Positions 17,637 to 27,075 of a stretch of 64,000 nucleotides of DNA are shown here, piece after piece. The stretch is taken from the NCBI GenBank assembly GCA_947488605.1, contig CANKZJ010000001.1, positions 806,001-870,000 on the forward strand. Reading direction: 5' to 3'. Origin of the DNA: an uncultured Paracoccaceae bacterium. GTDB lineage: Bacteria; Pseudomonadota; Alphaproteobacteria; Rhodobacterales; Rhodobacteraceae. The notes under the pieces are model-generated. The model was not told the DNA's origin, searched no databases, and saw only the letters and a program-made list of their open reading frames with translations. Positions within the stretch are counted from its first letter, which is position 1; each line of letters starts with the position of its first letter. The position numbers and the translations under genes were made by a program.

Positions 17637-19358
17637 ATGGCCCGCCATCTGATCACTTCTGCGATTCCCTATATCAACGGGATCAAACACCTTGGAAACC
17701 TTGTGGGCAGCCAACTGCCCGCTGACCTTTATGCCCGCTATCTGCGGCAACGCGGTCATGAGGTTTTGTTTTTATGCGCCACGGATGAACACGGCACCCC
17801 TGCCGAGCTTGCTGCGGCCAAAGCGGGCAAGCCAGTCGCAGAGTATTGCGCCGAGATGCATGCGGTCCAGTCAGAGATCGCCGATGGGTTCCGCCTGTCG
17901 TTTGATCATTTTGGTCGTTCATCAAGCCCACAAAACCACAAGCTGACCCAAGCATTTGCGTCGCGGTTGGCTGATGTGGGGCTGATCAAGGAAGTCACCG
18001 AGGAACAGGTCTATTCCGTCGCTGACGGGCGGTTCTTGCCGGACCGCTATATTGAGGGCACCTGCCCCAACTGTGGGTTTGAATCCGCCCGCGGTGATCA
18101 ATGCGATAACTGCACCAAACAGTTGGATCCAACTGATCTGATTGATGCGCATTCGACAATCTCTGGGTCGACCGAATTAGAAGTCCGCGAGACAAAGCAT
18201 CTTTATTTGCGTCAATCCGAGTTGAAAGGCGATTTGGCTGCTTGGATCGAAAGCAAAACAGACTGGCCTATCCTGACAACATCGATTGCAAAGAAGTGGC
18301 TGAACGACGGTGATGGTCTGCAAGACCGCGGCATTACGCGTGATTTGGATTGGGGCGTTGCCGTTAAGAAAGACGGCGACGTCTGGCCTGGCATGGAGGG
18401 CAAAGTATTCTACGTCTGGTTTGATGCCCCCATCGAATACATCGCCTGCGCACAGGAATGGGAAGACGCGGGCAAGGGCACAGATTGGGCGCGCTGGTGG
18501 CGCACCGATCAAGGTGCCGCTGACGTGACCTACACCCAGTTCATGGGCAAAGATAACGTACCGTTCCACACACTGTCATTCCCCGCCACGATTTTGGGCA
18601 GCCAGGAGCCGTGGAAATTGGTCGATTACATCAAATCGTTTAACTATCTGAACTATGATGGCGGCCAATTCAGCACCTCGCGCGGGCGCGGTGTATTCAT
18701 GGACCAAGCGCTGGAGCTTTTACCGCCAGACTATTGGCGTTGGTGGCTTTTATCGCATGCCCCGGAATCCTCGGATGCCGAATTCACATGGGAAAACTTC
18801 CAAACTGACGTGAATAAAGACCTCGCAGATGTTTTGGGGAACTTTGTTAGCCGCATTACTAAGTTTTGTCGCTCAAAGTTCGGTGAAGCTGTGCCTGAAG
18901 GCGGCACCTATGGTCCGGCAGAAGAGCAACTGATCGCCGATCTAACCACACGCGTGCGCGCCTATGAAGGCCACATGGACGCGATGGAAGTCCGCAAATC
19001 CGCCGCAGAACTGCGCGCCATTTGGGTGTTGGGCAACGAATATCTGCAAGCCAACGCGCCTTGGACAACCTTTAAGACCGACCCGGACACCGCAGCAATG
19101 CAGGTCCGTTTGGCCTTAAACCTGATCCGCATTTATGCGGTGCTGTCTGCGGGTTTCATCCCCGATGCGTCCAAGACCATGATTGCAGCAATGCAAACAG
19201 ACGATGATGCATGGCCAAGCGATGTCGCCACAGCTTTGCAGGCTTTGCCAGCGGGTCACGCCTTTACGGTTCCTGAAAACCTGTTCCGCAAGATCACTGA
19301 TGACGAGCGTGAAGACTGGTCCGCCCGGTTCGCCGGAACACGCGACGACGGAGAGTAA
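17637..19358 (+). CDS. metG: Methionyl-tRNA synthetase
   Basis: Charges tRNA-Met. The 573 residues include the class I signature as [11 protein letters not shown] near the N-terminus, a zinc knuckle (CPNCGFES, then CDNC) and the KMSKS-equivalent FSTSRG at 345-350. It lacks the C-terminal tRNA-binding dimer domain, as usual for alphaproteobacteria. Only 3 bases separate its stop from a nonulosonate cytidylyltransferase whose ribosome site lies in the metG 3' end, so a housekeeping gene and a surface-glycan gene appear coupled. Confidence 0.97.
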   Translation: MARHLITSAIPYINGIKHLGNLVGSQLPADLYARYLRQRGHEVLFLCATDEHGTPAELAAAKAGKPVAEYCAEMHAVQSEIADGFRLSFDHFGRSSSPQNHKLTQAFASRLADVGLIKEVTEEQVYSVADGRFLPDRYIEGTCPNCGFESARGDQCDNCTKQLDPTDLIDAHSTISGSTELEVRETKHLYLRQSELKGDLAAWIESKTDWPILTTSIAKKWLNDGDGLQDRGITRDLDWGVAVKKDGDVWPGMEGKVFYVWFDAPIEYIACAQEWEDAGKGTDWARWWRTDQGAADVTYTQFMGKDNVPFHTLSFPATILGSQEPWKLVDYIKSFNYLNYDGGQFSTSRGRGVFMDQALELLPPDYWRWWLLSHAPESSDAEFTWENFQTDVNKDLADVLGNFVSRITKFCRSKFGEAVPEGGTYGPAEEQLIADLTTRVRAYEGHMDAMEVRKSAAELRAIWVLGNEYLQANAPWTTFKTDPDTAAMQVRLALNLIRIYAVLSAGFIPDASKTMIAAMQTDDDAWPSDVATALQALPAGHAFTVPENLFRKITDDEREDWSARFAGTRDDGE

Positions 19359-19361
19359 ATC

Positions 19362-20075
19362 ATGATCATCGGTCACATTGGCGCACGCGCAGGCAGCAAA
19401 GGCGTTCCCAACAAGAATTTCCGCATCCTGCACGGCAAGCATTTGATCGATTGGTCATTGGATCAGCTTATCGCATCGGCACGTGTAGATCATGTTGTGG
19501 TCTCAACGGACTCGCCGGAAATGTATGAACATGGGCTTAAGCGTGGTTGCCTTGATATCGGGCTGCGGCCTGCCGAGCTTGCGACTGACACGGCCGCAAA
19601 ATGGCACGTTTGGCAACATGCTTTGGGCGAAGTGGAAAAGCAAACAGGTCCCACAAGTGCGTTTCTGGATCTTGATTGCACGTCGCCGCTACGACTACCT
19701 CAGGACATTGACGCAGGCCTTGATCTTTTTGAAGACCAGCAACCCGACATGGTGATGTCTTGCTGCGAAAGCCGCAAGAACCCCTATTTCAATATGCTGG
19801 AAACAGATGAAGACGGCGCGCTTCATGTCTCGAAACCGTTGCCGCACGGCGTTGTTGCGCGCCAGCAGGCGCCGATGGTCTATGACCATGTAGGATTGGT
19901 CTATGTGGTAAAGCCCGATTATTTGCGGACCGCAAAGAGCCTCTTTGACGGCCATGTCATTCCATTGGTGCTGCCAAATGAGCGTGGGCTGGATGTCGAC
20001 AGCCCATTTGACTGGGATGTGATCGACTACTTACTTGGCAAACAAATCGCAGATGGTGTCCGGGATCCTGCTTGA
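19362..20075 (+). CDS. Acylneuraminate cytidylyltransferase-like (NeuA family)
   Basis: 237-residue enzyme that would activate a nonulosonic acid as its CMP derivative. The nucleotide-binding signature GARAGSKGVPNKNF opens the protein and VVSTDSPE follows, both typical of NeuA/KdsB-like transferases. A NeuB-type synthase lies 850 bases downstream on the same strand. The product (Neu5Ac, legionaminate, pseudaminate or KDN type) cannot be decided, and no NeuC epimerase is in view. Translationally coupled to metG. Confidence 0.8.
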   Translation: MIIGHIGARAGSKGVPNKNFRILHGKHLIDWSLDQLIASARVDHVVVSTDSPEMYEHGLKRGCLDIGLRPAELATDTAAKWHVWQHALGEVEKQTGPTSAFLDLDCTSPLRLPQDIDAGLDLFEDQQPDMVMSCCESRKNPYFNMLETDEDGALHVSKPLPHGVVARQQAPMVYDHVGLVYVVKPDYLRTAKSLFDGHVIPLVLPNERGLDVDSPFDWDVIDYLLGKQIADGVRDPA

Positions 20076-20089
20076 GCAAATGCCCGGCG

Positions 20090-20797
20090 CTAGCGCCACC
20101 CTTGCCAAAACCTTAGACCCGCCTGTTTCGCGACAAAGCTTTCGGTGAGCGCGGCAGGGTCATATTCGGTCTTGATCCACTCTGTGATGGCAATCGGCGA
20201 CCGGGCATTTCGCGCAGCGTAAACATCAAGAAAATGATCAAGAATGCCAGTGTCCGTTCTGCGAATATGCAAAAAACGGAAACTTAGCTGACGACGCGCT
20301 TGCTCGACGGGTTCGCCCAATTGGGTCATCAAATAAAGCGTCGCTACCAACCCCGTGCGGTCCGCCCCTGATTTGCAATGCATCAGAAACGGCTTTTGCA
20401 TGGTTTCAAAGGCCGCGATTACATCCGTGAGCTGTTTGACCTTCGGCGCCTTACGCGCACCCATTTGAATAGTGACAAGCTCAAGTCCCAATGCCGCGCA
20501 GCTTTCCACCTCGAATAAATAATGCGGTTGTTGCGCGACGCCGCGCAGATTGAGAACCGTTTTGATGCCAAGCGCAGCATAGGCCTCAAAACGTTTGTGA
20601 TCGGGGTGATTGGACCGGTAGACACCATCAGCGACCTGTTCGAAATTATGCCAAAATGTGCGGAAGATACCGTGATCGAGCCAACGCACATGCTGATACG
20701 ACCGTTTGCGTTCAACAGGATCGGTGATGTCATGACCAAAGGAACGGCGCAGCGCACGTTCCTTTTCATCGAGTTTCTTTAAAATCTTACGGATCAT
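20090..20797 (-). CDS. Tyrosine/dual-specificity phosphatase-like protein
   Basis: Cys-based phosphatase of about 235 residues with the P-loop HCKSGADRTG (Cys-x5-Arg) and upstream NLRGVAQ, resembling the bacterial DSP/Siw14-like group. The N-terminal 50 residues are helical and basic (MIRKILKKLDEKERALRRSFG), perhaps for membrane contact. It faces the opposite way between the neuA- and neuB-like genes. It might regulate surface polysaccharide export as other PTPs do; this is only contextual. The start may be the ATG at 20836. Confidence 0.7.
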   Translation of the reverse strand: MIRKILKKLDEKERALRRSFGHDITDPVERKRSYQHVRWLDHGIFRTFWHNFEQVADGVYRSNHPDHKRFEAYAALGIKTVLNLRGVAQQPHYLFEVESCAALGLELVTIQMGARKAPKVKQLTDVIAAFETMQKPFLMHCKSGADRTGLVATLYLMTQLGEPVEQARRQLSFRFLHIRRTDTGILDHFLDVYAARNARSPIAITEWIKTEYDPAALTESFVAKQAGLRFWQGWR

Positions 20798-20926
20798 TTG
20801 CGCTATTCTTGGCCTAAGGAAAGTGACTTGGACCATGGGCCGTCACATTGCAATGGTTGACCAGCAATTGCCCCGGTGACCGAAACCCCATAAACACATT
20901 TTAACGATCAAACTAGGAGCAGACCC

Positions 20927-21958
20927 ATGGAAATCGCTGGCCGCAAAATTGGACCCGAGCATCCTCCCTTGGTCATTGCAGAGATCGGGATCAACCATGG
21001 TGGTGACCTTGCGGTTGCCAAAGAGATGGTGCGTCTGGCCGCCGGTGCAGGGTGCGAGATGATCAAGCACCAAACCCACATCATCGAAGACGAGATGACC
21101 GAAGAAGCCAAGCAGATATTCCCGCCCAACGCGGATGTGTCAATTTGGGACGTGATGGCTGCTTGCGCGCTCTCGTTGGACGATGAGGCGGAGCTAAAGC
21201 GCTATACTGAGAGCCTTGGTATGATCTGGATATCGACGCCGTTTTCGCGCGCTGCCGCTGATTTCCTGCATGATCTGGAAGTGCCCGCCTTCAAGATTGG
21301 GTCAGGCGAAGCCGATAATCTGCCCTTGATCCGCCACATCGCCCGGATGGGGAAACCAATCATTATGTCGACCGGTATGCAAAGCATCGAAACGATCCGG
21401 GCGTCTGTCGATATTCTGGATCAATCAGGTGTGGAATATGCCTTGCTGGAGTGCACAAACTTGTACCCGTCCCCGCCCGAAATTGTGTCGCTGCAAGGTG
21501 TCACCGACCTGCGTAATGCTTTCCCAAATGCTGTCGTCGGGTTCTCAGATCACTCCATCGGGCCTGATATGGCGCTGGCCTCTGTGGCACTGGGTGCCTG
21601 CATTCTTGAGCGGCACTACACTGACACGCGCTACCGCAAAGGCCCTGATATCATCAATTCTATGGACCCGGCAGAATTGCGCCACGTCATTGATCGTTCG
21701 CGTGAAATTCACATCGCGTTACATAATCCCAAGCAGCGTACATCAGCCGAAGAAGACGTCTACCGCTTTGCCCGTGCCTCCGTCGTGGCAGATGCAGACC
21801 TTGCCGCCGGTCATGTCATCACAGAAGCCGATATTTGGGCGCGCCGCCCCGGATCGGGAGAGATCGCCGGATATGATTTTGACAAAGTTGTCGGCAAAAC
21901 GCTGACGCGCGCGGTGACCCGCAACACCCAACTGACATGGGCGGATTTGGATGGCTGA
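20927..21958 (+). CDS. neuB: N-acetylneuraminate/nonulosonate synthase (NeuB family)
   Basis: 343 residues: an N-terminal NeuB TIM barrel (about 1-275; VIAEIGINHGGD, then IMSTGMQS, then GFSDHSIGPDMA) and a C-terminal SAF/antifreeze-like domain (about 285-343). It condenses phosphoenolpyruvate with an N-acyl hexosamine to form a nonulosonic acid. AGGAG precedes the ATG. It overlaps the next gene, a capsule-synthesis-like protein, by 8 bases. Sialic acid itself is not certain; legionaminate-type or related products use the same family. Confidence 0.88.
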   Translation: MEIAGRKIGPEHPPLVIAEIGINHGGDLAVAKEMVRLAAGAGCEMIKHQTHIIEDEMTEEAKQIFPPNADVSIWDVMAACALSLDDEAELKRYTESLGMIWISTPFSRAAADFLHDLEVPAFKIGSGEADNLPLIRHIARMGKPIIMSTGMQSIETIRASVDILDQSGVEYALLECTNLYPSPPEIVSLQGVTDLRNAFPNAVVGFSDHSIGPDMALASVALGACILERHYTDTRYRKGPDIINSMDPAELRHVIDRSREIHIALHNPKQRTSAEEDVYRFARASVVADADLAAGHVITEADIWARRPGSGEIAGYDFDKVVGKTLTRAVTRNTQLTWADLDG

Positions 21959-23093
21959 GCCATTCACATTTACCTGCCTTGATCCACGCAAGACAAAACG
22001 CGCCCATATCGCCGGTTTGCTTGGGCCAATTGGATCATTGCAGTGGATGCGTTTTCCCAAGATGAGTGCGCGCAATTGGCCCGAAACCCAAGACCGCGCC
22101 GAAACGGCGCTGATGGCCGCGCGCAACATCCCGGAACCGGGGTTCAAGCGCCGGATTTGGAGCCGGGTCCTGCAAATGCAATACAATGGCATGCGGCGAT
22201 ATTTTAAAGATCACCCAGGGCAGGTAGCGGTCGCTTGGAATGGGCTGAACGGATCACGCCGGGTGTTTATGGATGCTGCCAAGGACGCAGGGGCGCAGAC
22301 GCTGTTTTTTGAGCTGAGCCCGTTCCCCGGGCGCATAACCGTTGACCGCAAAGGGGTGAACAACGCCAACGCACTACCGCGCGATGCGGCACCTTATCTG
22401 GATTGGCTCGCTGGATCAGGTTGTGATCCAACGGCATGGCGCGCGCTTGGTGCTGCAATCAAACAACGCACGCCCGATCAACCGCCCGCTCCGACCGCAG
22501 GGCTACCCCCTCTCACCGACCCATTTATCTTTGTTCCACTGCAAGTTCCCGGCGACAGCCAATTGCGGCTTTTCGGAGGGGCGTTCAAGTCGGTCGAAAG
22601 CTTTGTTCAAGCGCTTGTCTCGGCAGCAGATCACCTGCCAGACGGTTGGCATCTGCGCTTGAAAGAACACCCAAGCACACCCGCCTTCGTAGCGCAGATG
22701 TTGCGCGATGTGCGCGCACCCATCGTCCTCGACAACACTAGCGATACTTTCGCGCAGGTCGCTGCCAGCAAAGGTGTCGCCACTATCAATTCATCGGTGG
22801 GGCTGGAAGCAATGTTCTTTGACAAGCCGGTCATTGCCTGTGGTGAATGCTTCTGGGCGATCCCCGGCATGGCAGATCGTGCACCCAACCCTGATGCACT
22901 AGCAACGATGATGACCCGTGCAGATCAATGGGCCTTTGATGCTGATGTGCGCAATGCCGTCCTAAGCTTTCTGGATCAGGTCTATTATCCCCACGTCCAA
23001 ACGCCCGCAGCGGCATCTGCGATGATTACCGACATGCTATTGGGCCGCGACCTTCTTGCACCCAAGAACGCGCCGACCAAGGAGCATACATAA
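21951..23093 (+). CDS. Capsular polysaccharide synthesis protein (KpsS/LipB-like)
   Basis: 380 residues resembling the Capsule_synth family (KpsC/KpsS, Kdo transferases that build the lipid linker of exported polysaccharides). Visible elements are the IFVPLQVPGDSQL strand, the HLRLKEHPSTP motif and INSSVGLEA, the sugar-nucleotide-binding end. It overlaps neuB by 8 bases and the next glycosyltransferase by 1 base, so the three are one unit. The acceptor and donor are not known; a role with the CMP-nonulosonate made by its neighbours is inferred. Confidence 0.7.
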   Translation: MAEPFTFTCLDPRKTKRAHIAGLLGPIGSLQWMRFPKMSARNWPETQDRAETALMAARNIPEPGFKRRIWSRVLQMQYNGMRRYFKDHPGQVAVAWNGLNGSRRVFMDAAKDAGAQTLFFELSPFPGRITVDRKGVNNANALPRDAAPYLDWLAGSGCDPTAWRALGAAIKQRTPDQPPAPTAGLPPLTDPFIFVPLQVPGDSQLRLFGGAFKSVESFVQALVSAADHLPDGWHLRLKEHPSTPAFVAQMLRDVRAPIVLDNTSDTFAQVAASKGVATINSSVGLEAMFFDKPVIACGECFWAIPGMADRAPNPDALATMMTRADQWAFDADVRNAVLSFLDQVYYPHVQTPAAASAMITDMLLGRDLLAPKNAPTKEHT

Positions 23094-24010
23094 TGTGGCC
23101 ATTTCGCGCGCGGATTCCCAAGCTGGCAACACGCATCACTGTCGAGCCGCCACAGCCGAGCGCGCAACGCGCTGCATTGGCGATTGTCCTGATTGCCCGC
23201 AATGAAAGCGCGCGCATCTTGGACTGGTTGGCGTTTCATGCGCTGGCTGGTGTCACGGATGTGCTGCTTTATGACAATGGATCGAGAGATAACACTGTAG
23301 CAATGGCGCTTAATTTCAAAGGATGCCGCGTGCGCGTCATTCCGTGGAGTTTAAAGGCTGGAGAAGCAAAAACGGGCATGCAACTGCACCAACAGGTCGT
23401 GGCCTATGCCCATGCGGTGTGCACATTCGGCGGTCAGTTTGAACGGATGGCCTTTATCGATACTGACGAATATCTCGTGCCAAAAGAGGCAATGACCCTT
23501 CCGGACGCTTTACGTGACCTGCCGCACCCCAATATTTCGCTGCCTTGGACTATGTTCGGTCATGGCGGGCATGATGCAGCCCCCGTTGACGCCGTGCCTT
23601 TCGCTTTTCAAGAACGCGCGCCCGTGAGCGAGGGGCCGTTGCTGAATTTCAAATGCATCGTTGATCCATGCGAAGTGACCTGCGTCAATCCCCATCGGTT
23701 TGAGACCAAAAGCCATGGCAATGTCAGCGCCAACACCGCAGGGACGCTCGCCCCCAATAAAGGGCGCGGTGCCAACTTCGTTTGTCATGAGGTAATCCAA
23801 CTGAACCATTACTACCTGATGTCAAAACAGGAAATGGACGCCAAGATCGGTGGGCCTGCCGTGTCACGCTCACCGCACGAACAGCGCAAAGCGGCCGTTT
23901 TGCGCAAAGCGGCTTTGATTGAGGCGCACCCGATCGCTGATCAAAGTGCGGTTACATTTCTTATGCGACATGGAATCTCGAACTCAGAAGAACTGCGCAA
24001 GCTGTTTTAG
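23093..24010 (+). CDS. Glycosyltransferase, GT2/GT92-like
   Basis: 305-residue GT-A-type transferase of the 'Glyco_tranf_2_4' group: IVLIARNESARILDWLAFH, DVLLYDNGSRDNT and the metal-binding DTDEYLVP are all present. It probably adds a sugar to a surface glycan. Start and upstream stop overlap (TAATG), so translation is coupled to the KpsS-like gene. It ends the neuB unit; a 57-base gap separates it from the radical SAM gene. Confidence 0.78.
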   Translation: MWPFRARIPKLATRITVEPPQPSAQRAALAIVLIARNESARILDWLAFHALAGVTDVLLYDNGSRDNTVAMALNFKGCRVRVIPWSLKAGEAKTGMQLHQQVVAYAHAVCTFGGQFERMAFIDTDEYLVPKEAMTLPDALRDLPHPNISLPWTMFGHGGHDAAPVDAVPFAFQERAPVSEGPLLNFKCIVDPCEVTCVNPHRFETKSHGNVSANTAGTLAPNKGRGANFVCHEVIQLNHYYLMSKQEMDAKIGGPAVSRSPHEQRKAAVLRKAALIEAHPIADQSAVTFLMRHGISNSEELRKLF

Positions 24011-24067
24011 CATCGCTGCGACAACATTGATCTTGCCCCGACCCGTATGAGAACATAACATGAACAA

Positions 24068-25303
24068 ATGGCAAAACTTGATCTCACCCAAAAGCTTGCA
24101 ATCCTCAGTGATGCGGCCCGCTATGACGCCTCTTGCGCGTCCAGCGGCACGACACGCCGTGATAGCCGCGATGGCAAAGGGTTAGGGTCAACCGAAGGTT
24201 CGGGCATTTGCCATGCCTATGCACCAGACGGACGCTGCATCAGCCTGCTAAAGATCCTGATGACGAATTTCTGCATCTATGACTGCGCCTATTGCATCAA
24301 TCGCGTGTCCTCGAATGTGCAGCGTGCACGGTTCTCCGTGGATGAGGTCGTGCAGCTGACCATCGAATTTTACCGCCGCAACTACATCGAAGGCCTATTT
24401 CTGTCGTCGGGCATCATTCAATCGCCTGACAAAACGATGGAAGACATGCTGCGGATCGCCAAACGCTTGCGCGAGGTCGAGAATTTTCGCGGCTATATCC
24501 ACCTTAAGACGATACCCGATGCTGCCCCTGAACTGATTGAACAGGCGGGGCTTTATGCGGACCGGCTATCCATCAACGTTGAACTGCCGACAGATAACAG
24601 CGTCAAAGCCTATGCGCCTGAAAAGAACCCCGCGACGATCCGAAAAGCGATGGGTGACGTCAAAGCGCGCAAGGACGTGGCAGGCGAGCGCAGCTACACT
24701 GGCAAACGCGGCAAGCGGTTTGTGCCGGCAGGCCAATCGACACAGATGATTGTGGGGGCAGATGCGTCGACCGATGCAACGATCCTTAGCCACTCTACCC
24801 GGCTTTATGGCGACTATAAGCTGAAGCGCGTTTACTATTCTGCTTTCTCGCCAATACCTGATGCCACGGTGAAATTACCGCTGATCAAACCACCTTTGGT
24901 GCGTGAACACCGGCTTTATCAGGCCGATTGGTTGTTGCGGTTCTATGGGTTCGGTGTTGATGAAATCACAGCCTCCCGCCCCGATGGTAACCTTGATCTG
25001 GACGTCGACCCCAAACTGGCGTGGGCGTTGCAGAACCGCGCAGGGTTTCCGGTGAATGTGAACAAGGCAAGCAAGGAAATGCTATTGCGTGTGCCAGGCT
25101 TTGGTACGCGCACTGTAGGGCGCATCTTATCGACAAGGCGGCACCGCAGCTTGCGCTATGAGGATCTGTTGCGCATGGGGGCATCTCTGAAAAAGGCCAA
25201 AGCGTTTATCACGGCACTTGATTGGTCGCCCGGTGGACTGACCGACAGCGCTGATTTGCGTGCGCGGTTCGCCCCGCCCCCAGAACAGTTGAGCCTTTTT
25301 TGA
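24068..25303 (+). CDS. Putative DNA modification/repair radical SAM protein
   Basis: 411 residues matching the radical SAM family linked to uracil-DNA glycosylase-like proteins (TIGR03916 type); activity unknown. The 4Fe-4S/SAM cysteines are C69, C73 and C76 in FCIYDCAYCINR. A C-terminal helix-hairpin-helix DNA-binding region follows (NVNKASKEMLLRVPGFGTRT, about 335-385). The last five residues, QLSLF, match the beta sliding-clamp binding consensus QL[S/D]LF exactly. The stop overlaps the next start by one base (TGATG), coupling it to a DUF4130 partner. No uracil-DNA glycosylase gene is next to it. Confidence 0.85.
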   Translation: MAKLDLTQKLAILSDAARYDASCASSGTTRRDSRDGKGLGSTEGSGICHAYAPDGRCISLLKILMTNFCIYDCAYCINRVSSNVQRARFSVDEVVQLTIEFYRRNYIEGLFLSSGIIQSPDKTMEDMLRIAKRLREVENFRGYIHLKTIPDAAPELIEQAGLYADRLSINVELPTDNSVKAYAPEKNPATIRKAMGDVKARKDVAGERSYTGKRGKRFVPAGQSTQMIVGADASTDATILSHSTRLYGDYKLKRVYYSAFSPIPDATVKLPLIKPPLVREHRLYQADWLLRFYGFGVDEITASRPDGNLDLDVDPKLAWALQNRAGFPVNVNKASKEMLLRVPGFGTRTVGRILSTRRHRSLRYEDLLRMGASLKKAKAFITALDWSPGGLTDSADLRARFAPPPEQLSLF

Positions 25304-26142
25304 TGTATACGGTGCCCCTGCCCCGGATCGGCACTGATATCGCGTGGCGTGATGCCGCCAAGCGGCTGATCAGTGCAGGCGTGTCTCCTGATCAGGTGCT
25401 GTGGGATTTCGACAATGAAATGGGCGAGCTTTTTGCCAATGCCACGCCGCTGCCACCCCTTGTCCGGCGGATCAAGGCACCAAAAAGCTTTGTTGAAATG
25501 GCCGATTGGGTGGTCTGGCATAATGACCCGCAACGTTTTGCACGGCTTTATGCGCTTCTTTGGCGGTTGCGCCATCAAAACGGTCTGATGCAAGATCGCG
25601 CTGATCCTGAGCTTGCCAAGTTGCGGCAAATGGAAAAAGGCGTGCATCGCTGCAAACATAAGATGAAGGCGTTCGTGCGGTTTCGTGACCTGCGCCGGAA
25701 CAATGAGCGCCGTAGTTTTGCGGCATGGTTTGAACCGACCCACCATACCGTTGAACCCACGGCGCCATTTTTTGCGCGCCGTTTTGCAGATATGGATTGG
25801 ATGATCGCCACACCTGATGTGACGGCGCAATTCGTCGACGGCAACCTATCCTTTCATCCTGGCCAACCCAAACCGGACCTGCCCGAAGACGCAGCAGAGG
25901 CGCTTTGGGGAACGTATTTTTGCAATATCTTTAACCCTGCCCGATTGAAGGTCAGCGCAATGACCTCTGAGATGCCCAAAAAATACTGGAAGAACCTTCC
26001 AGAAGCCCAGCACATCCACGGGCTGATTGCTGGTGCCGAAGCAAAAGTGCAGCAAATGCGCGACGCGGCACCCACATTGCCCCCAGAGCGGGCTGCAAAG
26101 ATCAAGCGACAGCTGCGGGATGATCAGGCAGACGATGTCTAG
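25303..26142 (+). CDS. DUF4130 DNA-metabolism protein, partner of radical SAM
   Basis: 279-residue protein of the TIGR03915/DUF4130 type, a family that almost always sits beside the preceding radical SAM protein. In other bacteria it is often fused at its C-terminus to a uracil-DNA glycosylase domain (UdgX-like). Here it ends after a short Arg/Lys-rich tail (PPERAAKIKRQLRDDQ) with no UDG motifs. Conserved segments are VWDFDNE-like, MEKGVHRCKHKMKAFVRFR and RFADMDWMIATPD. Start ATG at 25303 overlaps the upstream stop; TTG three bases earlier is an alternative. Confidence 0.82.
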   Translation: MYTVPLPRIGTDIAWRDAAKRLISAGVSPDQVLWDFDNEMGELFANATPLPPLVRRIKAPKSFVEMADWVVWHNDPQRFARLYALLWRLRHQNGLMQDRADPELAKLRQMEKGVHRCKHKMKAFVRFRDLRRNNERRSFAAWFEPTHHTVEPTAPFFARRFADMDWMIATPDVTAQFVDGNLSFHPGQPKPDLPEDAAEALWGTYFCNIFNPARLKVSAMTSEMPKKYWKNLPEAQHIHGLIAGAEAKVQQMRDAAPTLPPERAAKIKRQLRDDQADDV

Positions 26143-26226
26143 CTGCGCATTGCGGTTTGCACTGGTCTGCGCTTAAGGTCCAAGCAGACCTGCCGGTCTT
26201 GGCAGGACGCAAAGGAGCAATCCCCC

Positions 26227-27075
26227 GTGACCACCACCGTCTTTCTCGCCGTCATCGGGGCTGCGATTTTACACGCATCATGGAATGCATTGGTCAAAGG
26301 TAGTGCCGACAAGTTAGTGTCGTTATCAGCGGTCATGCTCGGCCACACGCCCTTCGCAGTTGTTGCTGTGCTGATGTCACCGCCTTTGGCATCCGAAGCG
26401 CTCCCGTTTTTGGCCGCAGGGATACTACTGCATTTGGGCTATCAGCTATTTCTACTTTATTCATACGGGGCTGGCGACTTGACCCAAGTTTACCCGATTG
26501 CCCGCGGCTCCGCGCCTTTGATCGTTGTGATGGTCTCGATCACTGTGCTGGGCGTGACGCTTGAAAGGATAGAGCTTTTTGCGGTGTTCATCATTGGCAT
26601 CGGCATTGTAAGCCTCGCCCTGGTGCGGCGCGCGGACGGATTGCGCAACGGCAAGGCGGCGATGTTTGCGCTGATCACGGGCTGCTTTATCGCTGGATAC
26701 TCTATCGTGGACGGTATGGGCGCGCGCGCAGGCGGCACTTCATTGGGATATTTTGGATGGCTGGCCATTGGGAATTCATTGGCGCTGGGGGCCATCATTG
26801 CCGTGCGCGCACCGCAGACCTACGGCAAGCTTTGGCGCGGCAGCCATAGCTTGTTTTGGCTTGGCGGCGGAGCGTCGTTTATTGCCTACGCCATTGTCAC
26901 TTGGGCCTTTACGCAAGCCCCTATCGCATTGGTCACTGCGCTGCGTGAAACCAGCATTGTTTTCGCGCTGCTGATCGGTGTGTTCTTTTTAAAAGAGCGC
27001 TTGGACCTCATAAAAGTCCTATCCACAATGACGGTACTTATCGGTGCTGCATTGCTGCGGCTTGCCCGCCCTTAG
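26227..27075 (+). CDS. EamA/DMT-family transporter
   Basis: 282 residues with ten hydrophobic segments in two EamA repeats. The late element VTALRETSIVFALLIG is the repeat signature. The start codon is GTG at 26227, supported by an AAAGGAG ribosome site eight bases before it. Substrate unknown. Its stop shares TTAG with convergent ychF. Confidence 0.82.
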   Translation: MTTTVFLAVIGAAILHASWNALVKGSADKLVSLSAVMLGHTPFAVVAVLMSPPLASEALPFLAAGILLHLGYQLFLLYSYGAGDLTQVYPIARGSAPLIVVMVSITVLGVTLERIELFAVFIIGIGIVSLALVRRADGLRNGKAAMFALITGCFIAGYSIVDGMGARAGGTSLGYFGWLAIGNSLALGAIIAVRAPQTYGKLWRGSHSLFWLGGGASFIAYAIVTWAFTQAPIALVTALRETSIVFALLIGVFFLKERLDLIKVLSTMTVLIGAALLRLARP

